DNA from: Leptospira neocaledonica
Lineage (GTDB): Bacteria > Spirochaetota > Leptospiria > Leptospirales > Leptospiraceae
DNA length: 64,000 bases
Assembly (NCBI RefSeq): GCF_002812205.1
Contig: NZ_NPEA01000013.1
Span: forward strand, 1 to 64,000
Direction of reading: 5' to 3'
Both the position numbers and the translations under genes were made by a program. Shown here in pieces: positions 37,552-47,265 of the stretch. Under the pieces are notes generated by a model. It was not told where the DNA came from and did no database searches. It saw nothing but the letters and a program-made list of their open reading frames with translations. How positions within the stretch are numbered: the first letter of the stretch is position 1; each line of letters begins with the position of its first letter.

Positions 37552-38763
37552 CTAAATGGATTGTTGGGAGATTCCCGCTGTCTGTTTAGATTTCAAGTGA
37601 GCGATCCATTTATCTTTGAGGATTAAAAAAGGTCTCTCAATCAGATAAAATAAGATCACGCAGAATATAAAAGTAAATAACATTGCTACTAGGAAAGTAG
37701 CAAACGTTCTGGAATAACTCAGTGAATGAATTACTGTCCCGCACACTAAGGAGATTGCTGCAGAGGTCGGATATAAATGCCAAAGATACATTGTATAACT
37801 TACTCTTGCTATAGGACGAAATATAGGCAGGCTCAAGAATTTCGAGAAATATGAATTTTCCCAAAGACTAAGTAAAACAAGTCCAGCGAAACCAATGTTT
37901 AGACAATTATAAACATAAATTTGTGTGAGCGCGGTTCTCTCGGATAAAAATCCGATCGCTGTTAACGTGATAGACGCTATATATAACCCAATCCTAATAA
38001 ACTTCTTTGTAGTAAAGTTTGCATAACTCGCAGAAAGATAAAATTCGGAGCATAACATCCCTGCGATAAGAGAATCAAACCTGGTCTCGCTATGTTGGTA
38101 GACCATATGTGGCGAGAAAATATTGAATTGAGAATATAAAATCCTGAAGAGGATCGGAAGGAAATACGAAGAAATTAAAAGGATCCGTCTGGCCTTATCC
38201 GATATTTTAAAGAAAAGAAGCGCACAGAGCGGCGGCAATATTATATAAAATTGTTCTTCGATGGAAAGTGACCATCCATAATCGAACATTCTTCCTTTTG
38301 TGTAGTTGGAAATATATAATAAATCGGCCCAGTAATAGGATATATTTTCAGTTAAGCTATTCTTTAAGAGAGTTTTTGAAGAATCAAGATGGGGTGCTGC
38401 GTTGAGTGATTTTAATATTCCACGCATGCTCACATACTGTACAAGCAGTAAGAAATAATATGCGGGAAAAATCCTTAACGATCTTTTTATATAAAAGAAA
38501 GAGAGTTTTATGTTACCATGTTTCGCTTTTTCTTTTAATAGATTCCCATAAATTAGAAATCCACTCAAAACAAAGAAAAGATCTATTCCTGCTGTAAGAT
38601 TTTTTAAGGCAGTATCTAAGAGGACAGGAATATCAGGGATAAAATGATTCGCTCCGATCCATATATGAAGACCAATGATCATCATAATGGAAAAAGCTCT
38701 GATACCATTTAACGCAGGATATTCGTCGGACCGTTTTTCGGTTATATAAGAAAGAAACTTCAT
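37552..38763 (-). CDS. Acyltransferase 3 (OafA/YrhL) family membrane protein
   Basis: A 403-residue paralogue of the gene at 34133-35335, with the same landmarks: PALNGIRAFSIMMIIGLHIW, GIDLFFVLSGFLIYGNLL, FYIKRSLRIFPAYY, YGWSLSIEEQFYI, SETRFDSLIAGML and ARVSYTMYLWH. About ten spans are expected. Probably modifies a cell-envelope glycan. ATG at 38763 has gaggac just upstream. Its stop-side neighbour is the unknown 657-residue gene; glyA lies upstream on the same strand. Confidence 0.9.
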   Translation of the reverse strand: MKFLSYITEKRSDEYPALNGIRAFSIMMIIGLHIWIGANHFIPDIPVLLDTALKNLTAGIDLFFVLSGFLIYGNLLKEKAKHGNIKLSFFYIKRSLRIFPAYYFLLLVQYVSMRGILKSLNAAPHLDSSKTLLKNSLTENISYYWADLLYISNYTKGRMFDYGWSLSIEEQFYIILPPLCALLFFKISDKARRILLISSYFLPILFRILYSQFNIFSPHMVYQHSETRFDSLIAGMLCSEFYLSASYANFTTKKFIRIGLYIASITLTAIGFLSERTALTQIYVYNCLNIGFAGLVLLSLWENSYFSKFLSLPIFRPIARVSYTMYLWHLYPTSAAISLVCGTVIHSLSYSRTFATFLVAMLFTFIFCVILFYLIERPFLILKDKWIAHLKSKQTAGISQQSI

Positions 38764-38791
38764 CTGTCCTCTTATTTTTTCTGTTTATAGT

Positions 38792-40039
38792 TTAATCTAA
38801 ACGGAAATTAGTCATCGGGAATTGTTGGGTGATCTCTTTCACCCCAGCCTTGACTTTTTCTTTGGTCTTTTCGTCGTCCGGATTGTCCAAGAAATCACAA
38901 ATCAGATTTCCTACTTTTTCTATATCAGGGGTCTTAAGTCCTCTAGTAGTAAGTGCAGGAGTTCCTAAACGAATTCCGGAAGCAACTGCCGGAGGATTTT
39001 TATCGAATGGGATCGCGTTTTTGTTCACAGTGACTCCCACTTCATCCAAGCCGTCCGCCGCTTTTGCACCGGTCAGTCCTTTTACGGATACATCAAGTAG
39101 GACAAGGTGATTGTCTGTTCCACCGCTCACCACTCTGAACCCTCTTTTTACGAAAACTTCTGCCAAAACTTTTGCGTTTGCGAGTACTGTTTCAATGTAT
39201 TTTTTATAATCAGGGCTTAAAGCTTCTCCGAATGCTACCGCTTTTGCGGCGATCACATGCATTAAAGGTCCACCTTGGATCCCAGGGAACACTCTGGAGT
39301 TTAATACTTTCTCATTTTCTAATTTAGAAAGAATTAATCCACCTCTAGGTCCTCTGAGGGTTTTGTGAGTGGTAGTGGTAACATAATCAAAACTATCGAT
39401 CGGAGAAGGATGGTAACCTGTAGCAACTAATCCGGAGATATGCGCTATGTCTGCCATAAGTTTTGCACCTACGGATTTTGCGATTTCTGCGAACTTATCA
39501 AAATCGATCGTTCTGGAATATGCAGAAGCACCTGCGACGATCAATTTAGGTTTATGTTCTTTTGCAAGAGATGCGAGTGCATCATAATCGATTGTTTCCG
39601 TTTTAGGGTCCACGCCGTAAGGGATCGGTTTATAATATTTTCCGCTGATGTTTACAGGAGAACCATGAGTTAAATGCCCTCCATGAGCCAGGTTCATTCC
39701 TAAGAAAGAATCCCCTGGTTCCATGGTCGCCAAGAAGACCGCCATGTTTGCCTGTGCCCCAGAATGGGGCTGAACGTTTGCGTATTCTGCTTTGAAGATT
39801 TTTTTGGCTCTTTCGATTGCCAGGGATTCGACAGCGTCCGCGTTGACGCATCCATTATAATATCTTTTTCCAGGATATCCTTCTGCATACTTATTGGTAA
39901 GTGTGGAAGTATAAGCTTCCAGAACTGGCCTGGATACGAAGTTTTCGGAAGCGATCATTTCCAGGTTTTGTTCCTGTCTTTGGTCTTCTGCTTGTAACGC
40001 TTTGAAAATTTCGGGGTCTTGTTGGGGAAGGTATTTCAT
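38792..40039 (-). CDS. glyA: Serine hydroxymethyltransferase
   Basis: A 415-residue PLP enzyme converting serine and tetrahydrofolate to glycine and methylene-tetrahydrofolate in the cytoplasm. All landmarks are present: [50 protein letters not shown], the PLP-lysine motif [13 protein letters not shown], and the C-terminal GTPALTTRG. Length is standard. A good agagg ribosome-binding site precedes the ATG. It is downstream of the lipoate ligase gene on the same strand (25-base gap), so the two may be co-transcribed; both serve one-carbon/lipoyl metabolism. Confidence 0.97.
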   Translation of the reverse strand: MKYLPQQDPEIFKALQAEDQRQEQNLEMIASENFVSRPVLEAYTSTLTNKYAEGYPGKRYYNGCVNADAVESLAIERAKKIFKAEYANVQPHSGAQANMAVFLATMEPGDSFLGMNLAHGGHLTHGSPVNISGKYYKPIPYGVDPKTETIDYDALASLAKEHKPKLIVAGASAYSRTIDFDKFAEIAKSVGAKLMADIAHISGLVATGYHPSPIDSFDYVTTTTHKTLRGPRGGLILSKLENEKVLNSRVFPGIQGGPLMHVIAAKAVAFGEALSPDYKKYIETVLANAKVLAEVFVKRGFRVVSGGTDNHLVLLDVSVKGLTGAKAADGLDEVGVTVNKNAIPFDKNPPAVASGIRLGTPALTTRGLKTPDIEKVGNLICDFLDNPDDEKTKEKVKAGVKEITQQFPMTNFRLD

Positions 40040-40064
40040 TTTTTCCTCTGTGGTGCTGCGAGAA

Positions 40065-40997
40065 TCATTCTCCCAGAATATAGCCTAGATCAGAATATTT
40101 TTCCTGGAACAGCCGATCTGCCACCTTGCGAATGTTTCGAAAGAAGGAAGGATCCGCTTCGGTACCTAGGATTTCAACCCCCAGATAATCCGCAAATAAA
40201 AGGGAAAGGTCTTGTTTGAATTTTCCTGGCGAAAAAGAGGCCGGTAAGGAGGTTACAAATTCCTGGTGAGTTCTGCCTTTTCTATATTCGGGCTCTTCCG
40301 GAGGATGGGGAAGGAGGTCCGACACCAATGGGATAAGCCTTGGATCCAAGATCAGGGTCCCATGTTGTACGATGCAGTTCTTCTTTCTGAACTGAGCGTT
40401 ACCCGAAATCTTTTTCCATACATCTGGAGAAAGTTCTAAGGCCAGATCTGACTTTCCTTTACATTTTGTTTTGAGTCCTTGTTTGTTTAAGGCAGAAGAT
40501 ATCAGACCTAAGAATATATTATAAGAGTTAGAGACGGGATATAATTCCGGTTTTGCTTCTAAGGAAACAAAAAGGCTGAAGTTTAGATTCCATCCTGGCT
40601 CATGCACTACGGTCCCTCCGCCGCTTGCTCGTCGGGCCAAATACACCGGATCTGTAAGGGAAGGTTTTTTAGGAGCCTGCCTTTTGTTAAATTCGGTTAG
40701 GAAACTTTCTAAATTTTCTTTTCCTGCACTTAGTTCCGGTTTTTCGGAGAGACCCATTATGATGGACCTGGGTCCTTCCCAAAACCGAACCCCACCGGAA
40801 TATCCTCCGGATACTAGTTGGACTGCGAGCGCTTCTTCCAAAGCTAGATTATAATAAGGTGTCCTAATGGATTTTTGGTCTAGTATAAAAGTTCGCACTT
40901 CGAGACCAGAGTCTATCAGACTATAGTTTTCGTCCATGGGTTTACTACGGACTGTAGTCCTCTTTTTTATATTTGAGAGTCGATTCCAATCTTTCAT
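40065..40997 (-). CDS. Lipoate-protein ligase family protein
   Basis: A 310-residue member of the LplA/BirA/LipB fold. Visible are [37 protein letters not shown] (the conserved RRxSGGG substrate loop) and [22 protein letters not shown] with the key Lys. These match lipoyl/octanoyl-protein ligases. It would load lipoate on E2 proteins (such as the SucB encoded here) and GcvH. The ATG at 40997 is supported by an upstream aaggat. Position directly before glyA suits a link to the glycine cleavage system. Distinction between ligase and amidotransferase needs biochemical data. Confidence 0.85.
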   Translation of the reverse strand: MKDWNRLSNIKKRTTVRSKPMDENYSLIDSGLEVRTFILDQKSIRTPYYNLALEEALAVQLVSGGYSGGVRFWEGPRSIIMGLSEKPELSAGKENLESFLTEFNKRQAPKKPSLTDPVYLARRASGGGTVVHEPGWNLNFSLFVSLEAKPELYPVSNSYNIFLGLISSALNKQGLKTKCKGKSDLALELSPDVWKKISGNAQFRKKNCIVQHGTLILDPRLIPLVSDLLPHPPEEPEYRKGRTHQEFVTSLPASFSPGKFKQDLSLLFADYLGVEILGTEADPSFFRNIRKVADRLFQEKYSDLGYILGE

Positions 40998-41195
40998 CCT
41001 ATATCCTTCCTCAAGGAATATTTCCGGTTATTTGTTTCTATGTGAAATGAACTTCGTTCTAATATATATTATAAATAATTAATATTAAAGTAAGCTTTAA
41101 GTTTGGTTGAACTTCGGTCACCATTGCGTGATTTTTAATAAAATGGGAACATTCTTCTTTCTTCCCTTGTCCTAATTTATAGAGCATTATGAAAA

Positions 41196-41882
41196 ATGAA
41201 TATAAGTTATTTATTGGAGAAGTTGGAGCTTCTCTCTTTCTCTTCGAAAGCCAAGGGAGTTTTTAATCGGCTTTCAATTATTGTCCTCGCGTCGGCTCTT
41301 CTTTTGGGAGCCTGCGTGCAGGACAAGGATACTCATTCTAAAGAATCCAAACTGTACAAACCTAGTTTCGCTCTTTTCGGGGATAGTATCTCCGCTTATT
41401 GGCCTGTAGAAGAACAATTTCCCGAGTTCGAAACCTATAAGAAAGCATTTCCGGGCAGAAGGACTTACGAGATCCAAGAGGCCGCTAAAAACGAAACGGG
41501 AAGATATAGATCCTGCATGTTGAACGGCGGTGTAAACGATTTCCTGCATAATTATGAACCTACTTGGGAAGAGGTCGATGCCACCGTTCAGAGACAACTC
41601 AAAACATTAGAAATATTGAACGACCATTGTGATTATATCGTCGTTCTGAATGTATGGACTGTACAACTTCCTTGGCCGGTAAAAGCCGCCTCTATGATTA
41701 ATTTAGAAATGAAGCAGAAGGTAACCTTTTTGCCAAGGATCGACCCCGAGGATCTGATCCATAGTGAGATGTTATTGGACGGTGGTCACCTTACGGATGA
41801 AGGATACGGGATTCTTTCCCAAAGAGTAAGAGAATATCTTAAGGCTACTTTACCCGAGTTTTGGTTGGAGTTCCTATTATGA
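41196..41882 (+). CDS. SGNH/GDSL-type hydrolase lipoprotein
   Basis: The 228-residue protein has a long N-region, then a hydrophobic stretch ending in LLGAC (lipobox, Cys40). SGNH blocks follow: FALFGDSISAYW with catalytic Ser64, NGGVNDF (block III Asn) and DGGHLTDEGY with Asp195 and His198. It is therefore probably an active esterase or acyl hydrolase on the periplasmic side or the surface. Its stop overlaps the next gene's ATG by 4 bases (ATGA), so the two are coupled. Substrate unknown. Confidence 0.8.
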   Translation: MNISYLLEKLELLSFSSKAKGVFNRLSIIVLASALLLGACVQDKDTHSKESKLYKPSFALFGDSISAYWPVEEQFPEFETYKKAFPGRRTYEIQEAAKNETGRYRSCMLNGGVNDFLHNYEPTWEEVDATVQRQLKTLEILNDHCDYIVVLNVWTVQLPWPVKAASMINLEMKQKVTFLPRIDPEDLIHSEMLLDGGHLTDEGYGILSQRVREYLKATLPEFWLEFLL

Positions 41883-42673
41883 AGTATGGACTCTTATTAT
41901 TTCTGATTTTTCTAAGCCCTCTTGCTGAAATTTTAGGCTCGGATAAAATGGCGATACCTTATCCTGTTTGGGGACAATCCGTCGGAGTATATAATATTTT
42001 TGTAATGAGTGCTCAAGCGCAGGAATACAAAAATTCGAGGGATTCTGATCGGAACCGTAAAATTTCCCTGGATGGGGAACTTAAATTAGGGGATAATTTT
42101 TCTGTTTCTGCGGGTTACGGGTACGTAGACCAAGATTCTACAAAAAACACACCTTGGAGCGGTTGGGATAGATGGAGAGCGGGACTAAAGACATTCTTCA
42201 CCTTCGGGATATTTTCGATCGGTGGGGGAGTGAACGTTTACGGACCTTCTGTATCCGAACCTTGGATCGGAGACAGAAATCCTGATCTTCTTTTGGTTCG
42301 TCCTCATCTGGGCTTTGTATTAGATTTTGGTAAAGTCAAGTTCCAAGCATTCGGTTTGTACGAGAGAGAAACCGATTCCAAGTTTAGGGATCCTGTCCAA
42401 GATAAATACTACCGTTATATGGAAGCCGGGGCTACTCTTTCTTATGAAACGAATTCGAACTGGATCCTTCTTCTGGAGACTACCTATCGTATGTCTGTCG
42501 AGGATACGATCCCTGCTCCTCGTTCCGATTCATTCAATCTTCATCCCGGAGTTCAATACAAGGTGGGGGATGGAGGAAGAATTTTCTTTAGCGGTTTATA
42601 TGGAATGAGAAAAGATAATACGTATGACCAGGGTTTTAAAATGGGTTATCAGCAGATGTTCTCTTTCGAGTGA
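41879..42673 (+). CDS. Putative outer-membrane beta-barrel protein
   Basis: The 264-residue protein has a signal peptide (about 1-20). Alternating-hydrophobicity strands follow, such as FSVSAGYGYVD, RWRAGLKTFFTFGIFSIGGG, KVKFQAFGLYERE, MEAGATLSYETNSNWILLLETTYR and RIFFSGLYGMRK, ending in a terminal Phe-Glu. This pattern, with aromatic girdles, fits a porin-like barrel of about 10-12 strands. The ATG at 41879 is coupled to the SGNH gene by overlap. Function unknown; maybe the barrel presents or secretes the hydrolase, which is inference. Confidence 0.7.
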   Translation: MKYGLLLFLIFLSPLAEILGSDKMAIPYPVWGQSVGVYNIFVMSAQAQEYKNSRDSDRNRKISLDGELKLGDNFSVSAGYGYVDQDSTKNTPWSGWDRWRAGLKTFFTFGIFSIGGGVNVYGPSVSEPWIGDRNPDLLLVRPHLGFVLDFGKVKFQAFGLYERETDSKFRDPVQDKYYRYMEAGATLSYETNSNWILLLETTYRMSVEDTIPAPRSDSFNLHPGVQYKVGDGGRIFFSGLYGMRKDNTYDQGFKMGYQQMFSFE

Positions 42674-42781
42674 TCGCCCACGGATTCGTTTAGCGCATCT
42701 TGTGCTTTACTCTACTCGCACTATGGTTATCTTCGCTCCCTAGGGGTCGCTCGATGGATCGATGGGAGGGCGCGGCAGAAC
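42674..42781. other. 108-base spacer between convergent genes with short direct repeats
   Basis: The region between the outer-membrane protein gene and the rhomboid-like gene is GC-richer than its surroundings and built of short words such as cgctc, tcgctcgatgg and cgatggga. No gene and no clear terminator hairpin is seen. It may be a degraded interspersed repeat. Confidence 0.3.
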
Positions 42782-43621
42782 TTATTCCTTCGCTTCGTAA
42801 TATTTGGTGGAAGCTTCCTTCAGAAACTTTTTCTCTTTTTTGTTCAAAGAATTCATTCCTTCTTTGGAAATTTTTTCCAAGAGACGATCTACTTCTTCTT
42901 TTGCTTGTTCTCTGGTTTTCATCTCTTCTTGCCAGCGGACCATTTTTCTTTTTTGTCTCCATCTGGAAAAAGAGAAACTTGGAAACTTGAATCCGAATCT
43001 ATATTTTACTTTAGTATAATATAAAAAGTAAAGCCCTCCCGCAGCGAAGCCTCCGAGTCCGTTTGCGATTGGAGTTCCCGATTGTAATCCTAAAAGTACT
43101 AAAACCACCAAGATTAAAGCTGCCAGATACTTTGCTTTGATAGGAAAAATACCCCAGAACAAAAGTTCTCTATTTGGCCAGATCAATGCGTAAGCAGTGA
43201 TTAACCCGTAGAGGACTGCAGAAATACCAAGTACTGTCCCTTGTTGGAATCCGAAAAGAGAAGCAAGCACGGTAGCAACCCCGCCTCCAAAGATACAGAA
43301 CATAAAATAACGTAAAAAATTTCTGGACCCCCAATGAGACTCTAACGCAGACCCGAACATCCAAAATGCGAACATCTCGAATAAGAATCCGATTAACATA
43401 TTAGGGGAATGGAAGAAACTGTAAGTCAATAGCTGCCAGCCGAAAAACTTTTCTAGGACAAGGCCGGGAGTCAGTCCGAATAGCCCAAGAATGGCTAAAA
43501 GTATGGGTTGGGCCACCAGGCTTAGAATAAACTCTATCCCGAAAATCGCTATATTTAGGATCAAAAGTTTACGAACGAGTGGAGAGGTTGAGACACCGAA
43601 TCCGCTAGAGAAAGACGCCAT
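42782..43621 (-). CDS. Rhomboid-fold membrane protein, probably inactive
   Basis: The 279-residue protein has six spans with the rhomboid order. LTYSFFHSPNMLIGFLFEM matches the span-2 region, where only the first His (71) is kept. LGISAVLYG carries the Ser134 of the G-x-S motif. The last span reads ANGLGGFAAGG, where active rhomboids have A-H-x-G-G, so Gly188 takes the place of the catalytic His. It therefore looks like a pseudoprotease. The C-terminus is a Lys/Glu-rich coiled helix (about 225-279). The start is ATG at 43621; the frame extension to 43819 would overlap the divergent MBL gene. Confidence 0.8.
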   Translation of the reverse strand: MASFSSGFGVSTSPLVRKLLILNIAIFGIEFILSLVAQPILLAILGLFGLTPGLVLEKFFGWQLLTYSFFHSPNMLIGFLFEMFAFWMFGSALESHWGSRNFLRYFMFCIFGGGVATVLASLFGFQQGTVLGISAVLYGLITAYALIWPNRELLFWGIFPIKAKYLAALILVVLVLLGLQSGTPIANGLGGFAAGGLYFLYYTKVKYRFGFKFPSFSFSRWRQKRKMVRWQEEMKTREQAKEEVDRLLEKISKEGMNSLNKKEKKFLKEASTKYYEAKE

Positions 43622-43718
43622 TGACTCCCTAGTTTTCTTTTTTCCTTTCGAACGACAACCTAAATCCGGATTTTGTTTCCTTTGACAGTTTGGGCGAAAT
43701 ATAGTAAATGTTCCTAAG

Positions 43719-44672
43719 ATGGAAATCTTCTTGTACGGAGTCCGGGGATCTATTCCTTCCCCCTTATCAAACGAGGAATACAGGGAGAAAGTAATTTCCA
43801 TTTTGAGACTTGTCGCCAAGTCGGAGGGAAAAGCTTTTTCTTCCCCCGAAGAATGGTTCGACGGGTTGCCGGAACCTCTAAATTACGTGGTCGGCGGAAA
43901 TACTACCTGCGTTCGGATCATCGGTTCTTCCGGAGTGGAATTGGTTGTGGATTTAGGAACCGGCGCCCGAGTTCTGGGAGAAGATCTAGTCCGTGGAGTA
44001 TTCGGGCAAGGAAAAGGAGAAGCTTCCGTATTTTTCACCCATACCCATTGGGATCATATCCATGGGATCCCTTTTTTCAAACCGATGTACATCCCTGGAA
44101 ATAAATTCACTTTTTATTCCCCTTTAGAAGATCTTCCGGAAAGATTAAAATACCAACAAGAACCCAGATTTTTCCCGATCCATTTCGATCATTTTGGTTC
44201 TGAAAGAAATTTCCATAGGCTCCAAAAGGGAGAAATTTTGGAAATCGGGGGTATCAAAGTGGAATGGCTTGCTCTCAAACATCCGGGAGGTTCCATCGCC
44301 TATAAATTCACCGAAAATGGGAAAAGTTTTATTTTTGCCACCGACGCGGAATATAATGGTGAGGATTTTCCTTTGATCCAAGAGCAAAAACCATTCTTTA
44401 AAGGGGCGGATCTTCTGGTTTTGGACGCTCAATACACTTTGGACGAATCCTTCCAAAAATTCGATTGGGGACATACTGCCTATACCATGGCGGTCAATTG
44501 TGCTTCTTCCTGGGAGGTCAAAAAACTGGCTTTGACCCACCATGAACCCGCCTATTCGGACGAAATTTTAGCTATCATCTTGGATGACGCCAGAACCCAT
44601 GCTGAAAATCTTGGAGCTAAGGACCTATCCATAGTCCTGGCTAGAGAAGGAATGAAATTCAAACTCGTATGA
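43719..44672 (+). CDS. MBL-fold metallohydrolase
   Basis: A 317-residue metallo-beta-lactamase-fold protein. [10 protein letters not shown] gives the H-x-H-x-D-H zinc motif, and [17 protein letters not shown] and [10 protein letters not shown] give the later ligands. [15 protein letters not shown] start ([11 protein letters not shown]) and GGNTTCV belong to the subfamily of PhnP / cyclic-nucleotide phosphodiesterase-like hydrolases. All metal ligands seem intact. It overlaps the PBP1 gene start by 4 bases (ATGA), so both are translated together. A nucleotide or phosphodiester substrate is likely but not shown. Confidence 0.85.
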   Translation: MEIFLYGVRGSIPSPLSNEEYREKVISILRLVAKSEGKAFSSPEEWFDGLPEPLNYVVGGNTTCVRIIGSSGVELVVDLGTGARVLGEDLVRGVFGQGKGEASVFFTHTHWDHIHGIPFFKPMYIPGNKFTFYSPLEDLPERLKYQQEPRFFPIHFDHFGSERNFHRLQKGEILEIGGIKVEWLALKHPGGSIAYKFTENGKSFIFATDAEYNGEDFPLIQEQKPFFKGADLLVLDAQYTLDESFQKFDWGHTAYTMAVNCASSWEVKKLALTHHEPAYSDEILAIILDDARTHAENLGAKDLSIVLAREGMKFKLV

Positions 44673-47125
44673 ATCTATTTAGCGAAGGAATTCACAGAGC
44701 TACAAAAACACTTTTGGTCTTTGCCTTGCTGGGCGGTCTGTTTTTCGGATATATTATCGCGGAAGTGGATGAGGGGGGGGAGCTTGCGATTTTAGCTTCT
44801 TACCAACCCACCACTCCCACTCGTTTGTATGATATCAACGGTGTGGTGTATGCAGAGTTATATCGTCATAAGCAACAACTTCTAAAATACCAAGATATTC
44901 CTCCTCATGTGGTTCAGGCCTTCCTTTCTGTAGAGGATAATAACTTTTTCAATCACTTCGGGATAGACTTCTCCGCAATCCTTCGCGCGGCGGCAGTCAA
45001 TGTGATCTCCGGCAGGATCAAACAGGGTGGATCCACTCTTACTCAACAGCTAGCTAAAACTGTTTTGAATAATAGGAAAAAATCTTTTATTCGTAAATTC
45101 GTAGAAGCTCTGTTTACTCTTCAGATTGAACAAGAATATTCTAAAGAAGAAATATTAGAAATTTATTTTAATTTAATATACCTAGGACATGGAACGACAG
45201 GTCTTGCTTCCGCTGCAGATGTGTATTTTCATAAGGATGTTTCTGACTTAGATGTGGCAGAGGCTGCACTTCTTGCCAGACTTCCTAAGGCGCCTGTAGA
45301 TTATTCTCCTTATAAAAATCCTGCAGCTTCCAAAAGAGCCCACCTGGAAGTCTTAAAACTTATGGCTTCTCAAGGATTTGTTCCGGAAGACAAGGTGCAG
45401 ACTATTCACGATGAGTTCTGGGAAAAGTATTGGCCGATCGTAATTACCCAGTCTCCTTCTCAATCCACCTGGGGAACCAAACTGAATAGAGCTCCCCATT
45501 TTACTGAATTCGTAAGACAAAGATTATTAAAAGAATTGGGAGAGGATAGGATCTACAGTGGGGGTTTGAAAATTTATACCACCCTGGATATCCGCAAACA
45601 AGAGATCGCTCAGGACGAACTTCGTAAGGCTCTCAAAAAACACGATGACCTGGTTTCAGGTGTTACAGTAAACTATGCGGGCGGTGCGGACAGAGGTCTT
45701 GTCGGACTTTATAATTTTATCGGATCCTTATTCCCTGTTGCTCCTCCATTTGTAAGCCGCTTAGATGATAAGGCAAACTTCAGAGTGGCTTTAGAAAAAG
45801 AACTCATCGATACGGCGGATGTACTCAGTTTACTTCTTCCTGCAGATAATGAGTCGGCTGCTTTTACTGAATTCCAAAAAAGAACCGCAGTATTCGGCAA
45901 GAACCTTCACGTAGAAGGTGCTGCTATCACGATAGATCATACCAACGGCTATATAGAAACAATGGTCGGAGGATATGAATTCACTCCTAAAAATCAATTT
46001 AACAGAGCGGTCCAGGCGAGAAGGCAGACAGGTTCTTCTTTCAAACCTTTCGTCTACGGTGCAGCGATTGCGGAAAGAGTTGTTGGTTCCGGAACCGGGA
46101 TCATGGATGCTCCTCTCACTACTTTAACGGAAGAAGGAGAAGGTTGGTCTCCTCAGGATTTCGACGGAGACTTCCAAGGGATGGTTCCTCTTTCCAGAGC
46201 ACTTTCCATGTCCTTAAATATCGTTTCGGTTCAGGTCCTTTTGAGAACCGGAGCGGATGCCGTTATAGATTTTGCTTCTCGTTTAACAAAAGCTGATAAG
46301 AGTAGATTTGTTCCGAGTCCTGCCCTTGCCCTTGGAATTGCCGAACTTTCTCCTTACGAAATGGCGGTGGGATATTCTATCATCGCAAACAAAGGAAGAA
46401 ATGTGATTCCACTTTCTGTTCGATATGTGATCGATCAGTCAGGAAACGTAATTTATAACGAAGAATTAAAAGTCAGAGAAGAATTGGATAAAGAAGCAGA
46501 AGACGGTTCTATCCAAATCATCAGCGAAGGAACAGCCTATATTCTTCGCAAAATGTTGACCATGGTTGCCATGGGAGGAACCGCAGCGAACGGACTCCAT
46601 TCCCCTGACCAAGGAAATTATAAAGGGGTCGCTGCTGGAAAAACGGGATCCACTTCTTCTTTCACAAATGCATGGTACTGCGGATTCGATCCTAAGTTGA
46701 CCACTGTAATTTGGCTTGGATTCGATAAGAGTTCTATCTCTCTTGGAAGAGGGCAGGCTGCAGGAGTTCTTGCAGTTCCGATTTGGGGAAAAATGTACCG
46801 TCGTTTCTATAACGGAGAAAATTATCCGACTTTTGAGAACGAACACGGTCTGGATCCACAACCGGAAGAAGTACAAAGTGGTGGAACCTGTGCGTATAAT
46901 GGATTGTCTCCTAAACCAGGAGTATGTCCTGTTACCCAGAACTTGACCTTAAAGCCGATTACTGTAGCAGGTGTGACAAAATCTGTCCAAGCGAATCGCC
47001 AATGCGACGGAGATCGGGACCACCATAAGTCAATAGATTTTAGAGAATTCCTCCAATTGGAATATCAGATCAGCGACGAAGAGATCGGAAAAACGGATCG
47101 TAAGTTTAAACCGCAAGCGGACTAA
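44669..47125 (+). CDS. Bifunctional class A penicillin-binding protein (PBP1)
   Basis: The 818-residue protein has one N-terminal span (about 12-32). The glycosyltransferase domain has the catalytic Glu89 in SVEDNNFF and the motifs [11 protein letters not shown] and EEILEIYFN. The transpeptidase domain follows, with S-x2-K at Ser456 (GSSFKPF), S-x-N (SMSLNIVS) and K-T-G at Lys658 (AGKTGSTSS). It polymerises and cross-links peptidoglycan in the periplasm. A Cys-containing tail (about 735-800, with QCDGDRD) is extra compared with E. coli PBP1a. Translationally coupled to the MBL gene. mrcA/ponA equivalent. Confidence 0.95.
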   Translation: MNLFSEGIHRATKTLLVFALLGGLFFGYIIAEVDEGGELAILASYQPTTPTRLYDINGVVYAELYRHKQQLLKYQDIPPHVVQAFLSVEDNNFFNHFGIDFSAILRAAAVNVISGRIKQGGSTLTQQLAKTVLNNRKKSFIRKFVEALFTLQIEQEYSKEEILEIYFNLIYLGHGTTGLASAADVYFHKDVSDLDVAEAALLARLPKAPVDYSPYKNPAASKRAHLEVLKLMASQGFVPEDKVQTIHDEFWEKYWPIVITQSPSQSTWGTKLNRAPHFTEFVRQRLLKELGEDRIYSGGLKIYTTLDIRKQEIAQDELRKALKKHDDLVSGVTVNYAGGADRGLVGLYNFIGSLFPVAPPFVSRLDDKANFRVALEKELIDTADVLSLLLPADNESAAFTEFQKRTAVFGKNLHVEGAAITIDHTNGYIETMVGGYEFTPKNQFNRAVQARRQTGSSFKPFVYGAAIAERVVGSGTGIMDAPLTTLTEEGEGWSPQDFDGDFQGMVPLSRALSMSLNIVSVQVLLRTGADAVIDFASRLTKADKSRFVPSPALALGIAELSPYEMAVGYSIIANKGRNVIPLSVRYVIDQSGNVIYNEELKVREELDKEAEDGSIQIISEGTAYILRKMLTMVAMGGTAANGLHSPDQGNYKGVAAGKTGSTSSFTNAWYCGFDPKLTTVIWLGFDKSSISLGRGQAAGVLAVPIWGKMYRRFYNGENYPTFENEHGLDPQPEEVQSGGTCAYNGLSPKPGVCPVTQNLTLKPITVAGVTKSVQANRQCDGDRDHHKSIDFREFLQLEYQISDEEIGKTDRKFKPQAD

Positions 47126-47265
47126 AAACCTTAGTTCGTTTTCGCGAAAATTCATCCAAAACACCGATTTGACAAGAACGACTTTACAGAATTTTTCCGC
47201 TTTCCGAAAGTGAAATGGAGGCGGTCCCGGAATGGGACGTATACACCGACCTCCGTAGGATCAAG

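Noticed and set aside
43622..43819. 66-residue N-terminal extension of the rhomboid-like protein
   Set aside because: It overlaps the start of the divergent MBL gene and adds no rhomboid sequence; ATG 43621 begins right before the first span.
47215..47265. 17-residue extension of SucB
   Set aside because: The lipoyl domain normally starts at the first residues; the ATG at 47266 has a ribosome-binding site.
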